DNA from: Leeuwenhoekiella marinoflava DSM 3653
Lineage (GTDB): Bacteria; Bacteroidota; Bacteroidia; Flavobacteriales; Flavobacteriaceae
Reading direction: 5' to 3'
Length of the DNA stretch: 64,000 bases
NCBI RefSeq assembly: GCF_900129005.1
Contig: NZ_FQUN01000003.1
Location: 1-64,000, forward strand
In this document: piece after piece, positions 16,552 through 25,914 of the stretch
Position numbering within the stretch: the first letter of the stretch is position 1
How the letters are laid out: the number at the start of each line of letters is the position of its first letter
The notes under the pieces: model-generated
What the model saw: only the letters and a program-made list of their open reading frames with translations
What the model was told of the DNA's origin: nothing
The model's database searches: none
Position numbers and translations under genes: made by a program

Positions 16552-16671
16552 CTTGAGTCAAGCCTGTCTGTATCCGACAAAGGCAGGCTGGCAAGGCATT
16601 AAAAGGAAACCGCTTTTGATTTCGAGGCAGGTCTCAGAGCACCTGCCGGCAGGTTTAAATCTCGATTATCG
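16552..16671 (+). repeat. Dispersed intergenic repeat, long copy
   Basis: Shares AAGCCTGT, CCGACAAAGGC, GCAGGTTT and AATCTCGATTATCG with the copy at 7621-7678. In the middle it has about 60 additional bases including the palindrome ACCTGCCGGCAGGT. It lies between the coiled-coil gene and its terminator. Confidence 0.55.
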
Positions 16672-16712
16672 GGTAAAAAACCCCAAGATCATCTTCTTAA
16701 AAATCAACCTAT

Positions 16713-16743
16713 AAAAAAACCGCTGCATTGCTGCGGTTTTTTT
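16713..16743 (+). terminator. Intrinsic terminator before glyS
   Basis: An 11-bp perfect stem (AAAAAAACCGC with GCGGTTTTTTT) with a 9-nt loop, A-rich before and T-rich after, so it may work in both directions. It is about 190 bp after the coiled-coil gene. Confidence 0.8.
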
Positions 16744-16807
16744 ATTTTTACCGCCTTGTTTCTTTGTAAAGCAACAACCTATACCAAACACAAAAGCAAC
16801 ATACCAA

Positions 16808-18343
16808 ATGGCACAACAGGAAGATCATTTTAAGAAGGTAATATCACACGCAAAAGAATACGGTTACATCTTTGGGAGTAGCGAGATTTATGATGGCTTG
16901 AGCGCTGTTTATGACTACGGTCAAAACGGGGCAGAACTTAAGAAAAACATACGTGATTACTGGTGGAAGAGTATGGTGCAAATGCACGAAAATATCGTAG
17001 GGCTAGATGCTTCTATTTTTATGCATCCCACTACGTGGAAGGCTTCCGGGCACGTAGAAGCATTTAATGATCCACTTATTGACAATAAAGATTCTAAAAA
17101 ACGGTACCGCGCCGACGTACTTATTGAAGATTATGCAGAAAAGTTGAATCAAAAAGCAGCGAAAGAAATCGCTAAGGCTAAAAAACGTTTTGGAGAAGCA
17201 TTCAATGAAGAAGAGTTTGTAACTACAAATCCGCGGGTACTTCGCTATCGCGAAGAGCAAGAGACTGTTCTAAAACGTATGGCACGTTCTCTGGAAGCAG
17301 AAGATCTTGCAGACGTAAAAGCATTGATTGAGGAGCTCGGCATTGCAGATCCAGATACCGGTTCTAAAAACTGGACCGATGTGCGCCAATTCAACCTGAT
17401 GTTTGGCACAAAACTGGGAGCTTCCGCAGAGACCGCTACCGATTTATACCTGAGACCCGAAACGGCACAAGGTATTTTTGTAAACTTCCTAAACGTTCAA
17501 AAAACCGGAAGAATGAAAATTCCCTTTGGTATTGCACAAACCGGTAAAGCCTTTAGAAACGAGATTGTTGCCCGCCAGTTTATCTTTAGAATGCGTGAGT
17601 TTGAACAAATGGAAATGCAATTTTTTGTTCGTCCCGGTGAAGAGTTAAAATGGTACGAGCACTGGAAAGAAACCCGTCTCAAGTGGCATTTATCATTAGG
17701 CTTAGGTGAAGAAAATTACCGTTTTCACGATCACGAGAAACTAGCACATTATGCGAATGCCGCAGCAGATATCGAGTTCAATTTCCCATTTGGTTTTAAA
17801 GAATTAGAAGGAATTCACAGCCGTACCGATTTTGATCTCAAAGCCCATGAAGAGCATTCTGGTAAAAAACTGCAATTCTTTGATCATGAGTTGAATGAAA
17901 GCTATGTGCCTTATGTGGTTGAAACTTCAATAGGTCTAGACCGTATGTTCTTAGCGGTTTTCTCACAATCTCTTGAAGAAGAAGAGTTAGAGAACGGTTC
18001 TACACGTACTGTTTTAAAACTCCCTGCAATTTTAGCTCCGGTAAAAGCAGCGATTTTACCATTAATTAAAAAAGACGGTTTACCAGAAGTTGCTCATAAA
18101 ATCATAGATGATTTAAAATGGGATTTCAATGTGGTTTATGATGAAAAAGATGCTGTAGGTCGCAGATACAGACGTCAGGATGCTGCAGGAACACCATTTT
18201 GTATCACAGTAGATCACGATACTTTAGAAGATGAGCGTGTAACAATCAGAGATCGCGACACGATGGAACAAAAACGTGTTAAGATTTCTGAACTTACCAC
18301 TATTCTACATCAAAAAATAGATTTTAAACACTGGATGAACTAA
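16808..18343 (+). CDS. glyS: Glycyl-tRNA synthetase (alpha2, eukaryote-like type)
   Basis: The 511-residue class II aminoacyl-tRNA synthetase charges tRNA-Gly. It begins with the diagnostic N-terminal segment GYIFGSSEIYDGLSAVYDYG (class II motif region binding glycine) and contains LRPETAQGIFVNF, the motif 2 region FRNEIVARQFIFRMREFEQ, GIHSRTDFDL, the motif 3 region ETSIGLDRMF, and a C-terminal anticodon-binding domain (about 400-511). Single-chain dimeric GlyRS of this length is normal in Bacteroidota, unlike the alpha2beta2 GlyQ/GlyS of E. coli. It is bounded by terminators on both sides and forms its own transcript. Confidence 0.96.
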   Translation: MAQQEDHFKKVISHAKEYGYIFGSSEIYDGLSAVYDYGQNGAELKKNIRDYWWKSMVQMHENIVGLDASIFMHPTTWKASGHVEAFNDPLIDNKDSKKRYRADVLIEDYAEKLNQKAAKEIAKAKKRFGEAFNEEEFVTTNPRVLRYREEQETVLKRMARSLEAEDLADVKALIEELGIADPDTGSKNWTDVRQFNLMFGTKLGASAETATDLYLRPETAQGIFVNFLNVQKTGRMKIPFGIAQTGKAFRNEIVARQFIFRMREFEQMEMQFFVRPGEELKWYEHWKETRLKWHLSLGLGEENYRFHDHEKLAHYANAAADIEFNFPFGFKELEGIHSRTDFDLKAHEEHSGKKLQFFDHELNESYVPYVVETSIGLDRMFLAVFSQSLEEEELENGSTRTVLKLPAILAPVKAAILPLIKKDGLPEVAHKIIDDLKWDFNVVYDEKDAVGRRYRRQDAAGTPFCITVDHDTLEDERVTIRDRDTMEQKRVKISELTTILHQKIDFKHWMN

Positions 18344-18414
18344 CAGGCTTAAACAACACAAAAACTTGATATTCAAAAAATTAATTCTTAAATAGCCCTG
18401 TTTAATATATAGCT

Positions 18415-18441
18415 AAAAAGCTCCCGATGGGAGCTTTTTTT
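18415..18441 (+). terminator. Intrinsic terminator of glyS
   Basis: An 11-bp perfect stem (AAAAAGCTCCC with GGGAGCTTTTT) with a 3-nt loop and a T run. Confidence 0.9.
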
Positions 18442-18491
18442 AATCCCTTTATTTGTTTCTTTCGTACATTTAAAGACCATAATCTGTTCAA

Positions 18492-21400
18492 ATGATACAT
18501 TTTTATAGCCGAAAGAAACAAAACACGTTCTTTCTGACCACTATACTTTTTTTATCTGTTTTTTTTCTAATTCCAGAATCGGCTGTAGGCCAGATCAAAG
18601 AGAAACCTTCATTTGTAAGATCTATAAGGTTTGTTCGCGAAGTTCCTAGTATCGCTTCTCAAATACAAAACGGAACATTTACAGCATCAGACAAATCTAT
18701 TAATCCGCAAGAGATCAATCCTAAAAGACGCCAGGCCAATCAGGTAGTTCCCGGAAAAGGTTTACCGAAAGATGGTGATCCACTTGTTAAAGAACAACAT
18801 CAAAAGGATAAAACAGAAAGCAAATCGTTTGATCTGGAGCCTTTAAATGTATTTGAAGCAAATACTTCAAATTTTACCCCTTCAGATCCTACGGGAGCTG
18901 TTGGTCCCAATCATTATGTTGCTGCCTGGAATGCCGGATTTAAGATTTTTGACAAAGAGGGTAATGAACTCGTACCAGAAGCAAGTCTGGGCTCGCTCTT
19001 TGACGGAAATAACGCAGGAGATCCTATTGTTTTATATGATGCCCCTGCTGATCGCTTTATTATCACCCAATTTGAAAATGAAGATGAAAGCACTGATGAA
19101 AATGAGTTTGTAAATGGATTGAACATTGCTATTTGTCAAGGTTCTGATCCTGTTAATGACGGCTGGTATATTTACACAGCCGGTTTTGAAACCGGTGAAT
19201 TCCCCGATTATCCCAAATATTCAGTATGGCACGACGGGTATTATATTACTGCAAATATCAGAACTGGGGACGAACGTACTGGAGATGCCATTTTTGTGAT
19301 GGAACGTGAAAAAATGCTTCAAGGCCTGACTGATGTGGGTTTTATTGGCTTTCCGTTACCTACGCTACAAACTAATGGTTTTTATAGTCCGCAATTCTTC
19401 AATATCAGCAGTCCGAATGCTCCCACAACCGGCGGTGCAACCGTCGTGTATTATCAAGATGACTCTTGGTCTGGCGTTGACGACGATCACCTAAAATTAT
19501 GGACCGTTGATATAGATTGGAACACACCTACCAATTCTTCAATTTCTCAACCTGATGTTATACCGGTAACAGATTTTAATGGGGTTTTTGACGGTGGGAG
19601 TTTTTCTAATCTGCCGCAACCTTCAGGACCCGATATTGATGCCCTGCAAGGCACTGTGATGAATCAGGCACAATTTAGAAAATTTGAGGACCACAACTCG
19701 GCAGTTTTCAACTTTGTTGTAAACGTGGCACCCATCGGCGAAGAGCAAGCAGGTATTCGCTGGTATGAATTACGTCAAAATGGTGATGGTCAGCCTTGGT
19801 CTATTTTTCAGGAAGGAACCTATGTTTCTCCAACAGGAAATAATGCCTTTGCTGCAAGTATGGTTATGGACGGTTCCGGAAATATAGGTATGGGATACAC
19901 TACGGTAAGTGAAAATCAACCTGTAACCATAAATTTTACCGGAAGATATGAAAATGACACAGCTGGAGAGATGTCTATCCCGGAAGCTCTTATTGCAACC
20001 AGTACCGGTGTAAGCTCTTCAGAACGCTATGCAGATTACACACACCTCACCGTTGATCCTTCAGATGATGAAACCTTTTGGTTTATCACAGAGTATTTCA
20101 ACACCCGTCGTAAAGACCTCGTAAGCGTTTTTAGGCTCGCAGTGGACGAAGCTAATGATGTTCAAGTGATTTCTATAGATAATCCACAAGATGGCGCACT
20201 AACCGATTCTGAAGCAATTACCATAACGATTAGAAATGTGGGTAATTCATCACAAACTACAATACCGGTTAGTTATACCCTAAATGGGGTCACCGTCAAT
20301 GAAACATTTACCGGTAATCTGGCTTTTAATGAGACGGCAACCTATACATTCACCGAAACTGCAGACTTGTCAACTATAGGCCAAGAATATGAAATCACAG
20401 CAAGTACCCATCTCAATGGCGATGAGGATACCTCTAACGATGCGATGACTGTAATTGTTCAAAATCTATGGCAAAATGATATTGGTGTTTCATCTATAGA
20501 CACTCCACAATCTGATTCTGGTTTGGGTTCTGCTGTTTCAATTTCTGTAACCGTAACCAATCACGGTCAGGATGCGCAGAATAATTTCCCGGTTTATTAC
20601 AGCATAAATGCCGGCGATCAAGTTGTTGAAACCTTTAACCGTACCATTGATGCGCAAACTTCAGAGACTTTTACTTTTAACATAACAGAAGATTTTTCAG
20701 AAATAGGTTCTTATGAAATTGTTGCAGGCACCAATCTAAATGGAGATAGTGATCCTACTAACGATGAGATCAGCAAAACTGTAACTAATAATTATTGCCA
20801 ACCGGTTTCTAATTGTGAAGGTTTTGGAGATGGAGTTACCTTACTTACTCTTGCGGGCACTCTGGTAAGACCAACTTGTTCAAATACAGGATATGGTGCA
20901 GATCTGGATACCACATTTAACTTAAATGTACAAAATGATTCTTTTATGGGTACTTTGCAAATGGGCTTTCAAGATTCCGGATATGTGATTTTCATCGATT
21001 TGAATAACAATGGTGGTTTTGAAGCTTCTGAACTGGTTTCCAGCGGAACAGTTGCCCTTGCAGATACAGATGCTGTGTTCACACTCGATTTACCAGACGA
21101 TGTAGCGCTAGGCACTTATAGAATGCGCATACGCGGAAAAGATAATAATGAAGATGGTGACCTCAATGATGCCTGTGGCACGTTAGCCTATGGTCGTACT
21201 AATGATTATAGCGTACGTATTTTTAACAGCCTTTCGGTAGAAGAAAATATTTTCCCGGATAGCGAACTTGTAGTTCTTGAGCCTGAAAAAAATCAATTTC
21301 AAATCTCGTTAAGCACCAATACAACTACCGAAAAAATGGCAGTAACGGTTTATTCTATTTTAGGTCAGAAATTAGCTGAAAACTGGATCGAAAATGAATA

Positions 21401-21509
21401 CGGAAGCTATGTCTATGATCTGGATATGTCGTATGCTTCAAGCGGGATTTATATCGTAAGATTAGGAAACGGCGATGGTGGACTTTCCAAAAAAATAATA
21501 GTCAAGTAA
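18492..21509 (+). CDS. Secreted multidomain protein with CARDB, GEVED and T9SS type A sorting domains
   Basis: The 1005-residue protein has an N-terminal signal peptide (hydrophobic about residues 13-33), a propeptide-like section, and a large N-terminal domain (about 110-540; FTPSDPTGAVGPNHYVAAWN) that resembles a beta-propeller-like secreted domain. Two CARDB-type Ig domains follow (about 555-655 and 660-765; NDVQVISIDNP and NDIGVSSIDTP), then a GEVED domain (about 770-910; GYVIFIDLNNNGGFEASE ... RTNDYSVRIFN) and a C-terminal type-A T9SS domain (YSILGQKLAE ... SSGIYIVRL ... KKIIVK). It is therefore expected to be exported and surface-attached through T9SS. The substrate or ligand is unknown. 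It converges with the next gene at 11 bp. Confidence 0.9.
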   Translation: MIHFYSRKKQNTFFLTTILFLSVFFLIPESAVGQIKEKPSFVRSIRFVREVPSIASQIQNGTFTASDKSINPQEINPKRRQANQVVPGKGLPKDGDPLVKEQHQKDKTESKSFDLEPLNVFEANTSNFTPSDPTGAVGPNHYVAAWNAGFKIFDKEGNELVPEASLGSLFDGNNAGDPIVLYDAPADRFIITQFENEDESTDENEFVNGLNIAICQGSDPVNDGWYIYTAGFETGEFPDYPKYSVWHDGYYITANIRTGDERTGDAIFVMEREKMLQGLTDVGFIGFPLPTLQTNGFYSPQFFNISSPNAPTTGGATVVYYQDDSWSGVDDDHLKLWTVDIDWNTPTNSSISQPDVIPVTDFNGVFDGGSFSNLPQPSGPDIDALQGTVMNQAQFRKFEDHNSAVFNFVVNVAPIGEEQAGIRWYELRQNGDGQPWSIFQEGTYVSPTGNNAFAASMVMDGSGNIGMGYTTVSENQPVTINFTGRYENDTAGEMSIPEALIATSTGVSSSERYADYTHLTVDPSDDETFWFITEYFNTRRKDLVSVFRLAVDEANDVQVISIDNPQDGALTDSEAITITIRNVGNSSQTTIPVSYTLNGVTVNETFTGNLAFNETATYTFTETADLSTIGQEYEITASTHLNGDEDTSNDAMTVIVQNLWQNDIGVSSIDTPQSDSGLGSAVSISVTVTNHGQDAQNNFPVYYSINAGDQVVETFNRTIDAQTSETFTFNITEDFSEIGSYEIVAGTNLNGDSDPTNDEISKTVTNNYCQPVSNCEGFGDGVTLLTLAGTLVRPTCSNTGYGADLDTTFNLNVQNDSFMGTLQMGFQDSGYVIFIDLNNNGGFEASELVSSGTVALADTDAVFTLDLPDDVALGTYRMRIRGKDNNEDGDLNDACGTLAYGRTNDYSVRIFNSLSVEENIFPDSELVVLEPEKNQFQISLSTNTTTEKMAVTVYSILGQKLAENWIENEYGSYVYDLDMSYASSGIYIVRLGNGDGGLSKKIIVK

Positions 21510-21520
21510 TCCATTTTATT

Positions 21521-24500
21521 TTAAAAGAAAGCACGTAGCTGAACCGTTCCGGTATGAATGGTACGAGTACTCTCGCTTTTACGACCAAAGTAGGATAGGT
21601 TCAAATCTAAAAATTGAGTAAGCCTTTTTTGTGCCAAAAGATTCCACGTAAAATTGCTTCCGGGTTGTAAACCTTCTAATATTTGATATGCCACAGGCGA
21701 AAAAGCACTGCCGGTAAAGTCATTTTTTATATATTTTATTTCGGCATTTAGAGACAGTTTTGAGGCTTTGCTAAACGAAAATCCCATCCCCAGATCGTGA
21801 CGCGTAAGCGTTTCTTCATCACCTATCGTGTTCGCTTTTGTATTGATTGCGTAAAAAGCTTCCATACGGCAATTGTCACTAAATAAATACGAAAGTTTCG
21901 GACTTATTTCTGTTAGTGCTAAATCATAATTTCGCTGTTCAAAATTTTCTGAAATACTGGTATTTGATCCCAAATCTGCTCTTAAATTGATTAGATAACT
22001 AGACTTTACTTTGTGTAAAAAAACCAGTTGATGACTGCGCAGCTCATTAGTTTGTAATCCTAATGCTATTAAATTTTTAGTTGAATTTGCTAAGTAAGTA
22101 TAACTCGTTGTATAATGCTGTTTTCCGCGATTAAAGAAAAGGGAGTTTCTAAAATTAAGGTTTAAACCCAGTGTGCTTTCGCTATCATTAAACGGGTTCA
22201 AATCAAAACTATCTCCAGCTCTCAAAACTTTACGGTCTATTAAATAACTCATCTGATTGTAAAAATGGGAAGCCATTTTTTTTAAGCCGGTTTTCCCGCT
22301 CCACTGCTGTAAATTGAGCGTGATAACCTGACTTAATTTGTTCTGATGGGTTTTTACAAAAATCCGGTTGGGCAGTAAAACCCGAATAAAATCAGCCTCG
22401 TCACTAAACTGAGCCACCTCAAATTCTTCGAGCTGCTGCACGCCATCGTCGTTATAATCATTCCACGTAAAAACGCCCTGACCTTCATCAACTTTTACAT
22501 AGGTAAATTCTTGTTGTGGAAGCGTCCCGCTACTGGTCTCAAAAACCGTATTGAGCCTAATGAGGTTTTTAAACAATTTTTGATCATACAAAAGCCTCGA
22601 GTTTAGAGATTGTTCTGCCTGTATTGCCTGATTTTCATAATTCAGTTTACGATAATTTGCAAAAAGAGCCAGTGAGGTATTTTGACTCTTTACAAGCTGC
22701 GACTTAAAATAATACGTGTTGCTGTGATTTACTTGCTCTAAATTCTTACCGCGTAAACTATCATTTACCCGATAGCGATACCCCACTTCCACGAAAACAC
22801 CCGTACTGTCTCCCCTACCTACAAATGCTTCATAAGCCTGAAATCGCTGACTCAACGGATCATAAGTTCCGGTTAAGGGGTTTTTACTTTCGTTGGTTTC
22901 TGCACGTACTTTTGCACCAATCCAGTTCTTTTTAATACGATAAATCGATGCTGCATTCAGTCTAAAAAAAGAAGTATTTGCAGTATCTGCCTCGGTTTTA
23001 AGATAGCTTCCGTTAAAACTGGTTCGCAAGTTTTTATGTAGAAGTGCCCCAGCAATGCTATTGCGTGATCCTGTATAATTTTTGGCGAAGGCTAAATGCT
23101 CAAACTTGTAATCAATATAACCCAAAGCCGTATCCTGATACTGCAGTCCCGAAGTTATCAACGTCTGATTTCCTTGTGGAAAAAGCGGCAAATTCCAATC
23201 TCTACTGAATTCAATAGTATAAGTACGTTCTATATTTCTAAAATCCTCCTGAATGTAATCTAGATTTCCATAAGCATCAAGCGTCTGATTTTGATTTTGA
23301 GAAACTCCTAAAAGTCGCTGCTTTACCCGAAATCTTCCGGCGAAGCCGTCATTATTAGCATCGTCCAGATCAGAAAATAAATTGAGATCCTTTTTGCTTC
23401 CTGCTCCTTCAAAAGAAATCGATGTTTTTTCCGAAGGATTATAAGCAGCTTGCATGACAGCCATTTGCAATTTAGTTGGTGCAAAAAGCCGAATCACAGG
23501 AGCATAATTTCCCTGAGGGACTCCGTTTACAGGAGCTACATATTCATAAATTCGACTAATAGTGTTCTCATTACCCAACACATAATCTCCCTGATTGGCA
23601 CCCACTTGTGTAAAGCGAACGTTGAAAAGTTCGGCTTCAGGATCGTTAGAAAACACAAAAGCCTCGCGACCTTGAATGCTCACTTTTTGATACAATATTT
23701 TGTTTTCGTTATAAACATCAGGATTAGCACTAGGCGCAATCATTTGGGTAACATCATCCCCTGCTTGCTTTAAAACAGCAACCTGTTCTTGATTCAAATT
23801 TTGTAAAAGCGGTTGATTTTTAGCGTCACTTTCAGAATACACATGAGCGCGTAGCTCCAACTTATTCTCTTCAGTTTTATGACCGCCTCCCGCATAGGCA
23901 ATAACACGGGTGTAATTCTGCTCGCTATACTGATACTCTACCGAAATACGCATCTCACTCGTGATGGGAAACGTGGGGTTAAACCGCAATTCACCAGCAT
24001 TATAATCTATCACATAATCTGCGGTTTCCCCACGCTCCAGCAAAACACCATTCACAAAAACCCGCTCGCTACCACTCACAATGAGCACATACAACTCCCC
24101 ATTAGGTCCGGTTAACTTATAAGGCCCTTGATTGCCTTCCTGGCCGGTAAATCTACTTTGTGTAAATACGCCACGCACTAATGCTCCGGTAGCAAAAACA
24201 TCGGTTTCTGAGTTGGGATGATCCAGTCTTCCTCCCAGCGAAAGCCCCTGAACTTTTTTTGCAAAGCGCCCAAAATAGGAAGTCGAATTTTCAAGATTAA
24301 TGTCTCCTGCTCTTATACTCCAATCGTCACTATAAAGCTCTATAAATATCTGATCAAACTCATCCAAACGTTGCGAATACCCACCGTTTTGCTGCGGAAT
24401 ATTAGCGTCCTGTAAAGAAGCGCGCAAGGATACCTTCTCACTTAGTTTACCGGTAATTTGCAGATCGAGTTCGCTATTGAGTGTGCTGTTCTGGTTGTTT

Positions 24501-24946
24501 CCGCTGGTTATCCCACGCACTAAACTCCCTGAAGTCGTCAAGCCATCAAAAGGTTTAAAAGCAGGTTTCTCGTCTTCTTCAGTTAGGGCATAAACTCTGC
24601 TTAAGTTTCCTTCACTGTTTACAACGCGCGCCGGATCATATTCAAAATAAGTTTTGGTTAAAAATTCAGGATAGATGCGATACTTAAAAATCAAAGAATC
24701 GGGTCTGTTTTGATTCCGCTTTAGCGAAAAAAGAGATCTTCCATAATCTATAATATAAGCCGAAGAATCAATCAAAACTCCTGTTGTCGTATAGACTTCA
24801 AAATCAACCGGATTGATACTTACCGAATCTAAAAGTAGCGTGTCTTGTACCGCAAGAGTCTTGGTCTTATATTCTTCAAACCGAAGTTCCTGTGCAATAC
24901 TTGTCACAGAAAATACCAGTAGAACTATAATTACAAGACTTCGCAT
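21521..24946 (-). CDS. Large outer-membrane beta-barrel protein, uncharacterised
   Basis: The 1141-residue product has a clear signal peptide (MRSLVIIVLLVFSVTSIAQ, cleaved after about residue 19) and a body rich in alternating polar/aromatic strands from about residue 140 to the end (RLTQFLDLNLSYFGRKSES near the C-terminus, ending in a terminal Phe, ELRAFF-like tail), the usual sign of an outer-membrane barrel. An N-terminal section contains SGSLVRGITSGNNQNSTLNS followed by GKLSEKVSLRASLQD, which reminds me of parts of the T9SS translocon SprA, but the protein is much shorter than SprA. It could be a surface or export barrel. No function is assigned. It is the only gene on this strand between 15 and 28 kb. 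Confidence 0.75.
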   Translation of the reverse strand: MRSLVIIVLLVFSVTSIAQELRFEEYKTKTLAVQDTLLLDSVSINPVDFEVYTTTGVLIDSSAYIIDYGRSLFSLKRNQNRPDSLIFKYRIYPEFLTKTYFEYDPARVVNSEGNLSRVYALTEEDEKPAFKPFDGLTTSGSLVRGITSGNNQNSTLNSELDLQITGKLSEKVSLRASLQDANIPQQNGGYSQRLDEFDQIFIELYSDDWSIRAGDINLENSTSYFGRFAKKVQGLSLGGRLDHPNSETDVFATGALVRGVFTQSRFTGQEGNQGPYKLTGPNGELYVLIVSGSERVFVNGVLLERGETADYVIDYNAGELRFNPTFPITSEMRISVEYQYSEQNYTRVIAYAGGGHKTEENKLELRAHVYSESDAKNQPLLQNLNQEQVAVLKQAGDDVTQMIAPSANPDVYNENKILYQKVSIQGREAFVFSNDPEAELFNVRFTQVGANQGDYVLGNENTISRIYEYVAPVNGVPQGNYAPVIRLFAPTKLQMAVMQAAYNPSEKTSISFEGAGSKKDLNLFSDLDDANNDGFAGRFRVKQRLLGVSQNQNQTLDAYGNLDYIQEDFRNIERTYTIEFSRDWNLPLFPQGNQTLITSGLQYQDTALGYIDYKFEHLAFAKNYTGSRNSIAGALLHKNLRTSFNGSYLKTEADTANTSFFRLNAASIYRIKKNWIGAKVRAETNESKNPLTGTYDPLSQRFQAYEAFVGRGDSTGVFVEVGYRYRVNDSLRGKNLEQVNHSNTYYFKSQLVKSQNTSLALFANYRKLNYENQAIQAEQSLNSRLLYDQKLFKNLIRLNTVFETSSGTLPQQEFTYVKVDEGQGVFTWNDYNDDGVQQLEEFEVAQFSDEADFIRVLLPNRIFVKTHQNKLSQVITLNLQQWSGKTGLKKMASHFYNQMSYLIDRKVLRAGDSFDLNPFNDSESTLGLNLNFRNSLFFNRGKQHYTTSYTYLANSTKNLIALGLQTNELRSHQLVFLHKVKSSYLINLRADLGSNTSISENFEQRNYDLALTEISPKLSYLFSDNCRMEAFYAINTKANTIGDEETLTRHDLGMGFSFSKASKLSLNAEIKYIKNDFTGSAFSPVAYQILEGLQPGSNFTWNLLAQKRLTQFLDLNLSYFGRKSESTRTIHTGTVQLRAFF

Positions 24947-25066
24947 CGGCTATAAATCTACGGGAAAAAGTATAAAGCTTACTCAACTCACAGACATTTG
25001 CGCGCACGATACACGTTTCTGATTTCTGCTTAAATCGCTACCTTCGCCAAAATCCAAAATTTAAGC

Positions 25067-25834
25067 ATGAAAATTATCACCTATAACGTAAACGGCATCA
25101 GAGCAGCTATACGCAAAGGACTTTTTGAATGGCTAAAAGCTGCAGATCCCGATGTACTTTTATTGCAGGAAACCAAAGCGCATCAAGAGCAATTAGACGT
25201 TAATATTTTTGAAGAAACGGGCTATCATGATTACTGGTTTAGCGCTCAGAAAAAGGGATACAGCGGGGTGGCTGTTCTTACTAAGAAAAAGCCGGATAAT
25301 GTAGTTCACGGTACAGGCATAGAGTATATGGATTTTGAAGGTCGAAACATCAGAGTAGATTTTGGAGATTTGAGTATTATGAGCATGTATTTACCCAGCG
25401 GAACGAATACAGACCGTCTGGATCTTAAATTAAAATACATGGCAGATTTTCAGACTTATGCTGATGAACTTCGCAAAACCAGACCCAATCTTGTGGTAGG
25501 TGGGGATTATAATATTTGTCATGAGCCTATTGATATTCACGATCCTGTACGTCTTAAAAATGTAAGCGGCTTTTTACCGGTAGAACGCGAGTGGTTAAGT
25601 GGTTTTATAAATAGTGGATTTACAGACAGTTTTAGACATTTAAACCCTGATGTAGAGCAATTCAGCTGGTGGAGTTATCGCGCCAATGCCCGCGCCAATA
25701 ACAAAGGATGGAGACTAGATTACAATATGGTTAGTGAACCTTTACAAGACAAGATAAAACGTGCGGTTATTTTGCCCGAAGCAAAACACAGTGATCATTG
25801 CCCGGCATTATTAGAGCTTGAACACGACTTTTAA
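25067..25834 (+). CDS. xth: Exodeoxyribonuclease III (AP endonuclease family)
   Basis: The 255-residue protein belongs to the endonuclease/exonuclease/phosphatase fold: metal-binding N7 (TYNVNGIRAA) and E35 (LLQETKA), the GGDYNICHEPIDIHDP catalytic segment near 145, and the C-terminal D243-H244 pair (HSDHCPALLE). WRLDYNM-type segment is also present. This is ExoA/Xth: it cuts DNA at abasic sites and has 3'-5' exonuclease activity in base excision repair. The gene is 121 bp divergent from the barrel gene and 80 bp upstream of the OmpA lipoprotein gene. Confidence 0.95.
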   Translation: MKIITYNVNGIRAAIRKGLFEWLKAADPDVLLLQETKAHQEQLDVNIFEETGYHDYWFSAQKKGYSGVAVLTKKKPDNVVHGTGIEYMDFEGRNIRVDFGDLSIMSMYLPSGTNTDRLDLKLKYMADFQTYADELRKTRPNLVVGGDYNICHEPIDIHDPVRLKNVSGFLPVEREWLSGFINSGFTDSFRHLNPDVEQFSWWSYRANARANNKGWRLDYNMVSEPLQDKIKRAVILPEAKHSDHCPALLELEHDF

Positions 25835-25914
25835 AAATTGTTATTTTCTTGGTACCGGTAAGCCAATATAATAGCTATTTTAAACGTTACTCAACAAACT
25901 AACAAACAGATTAT

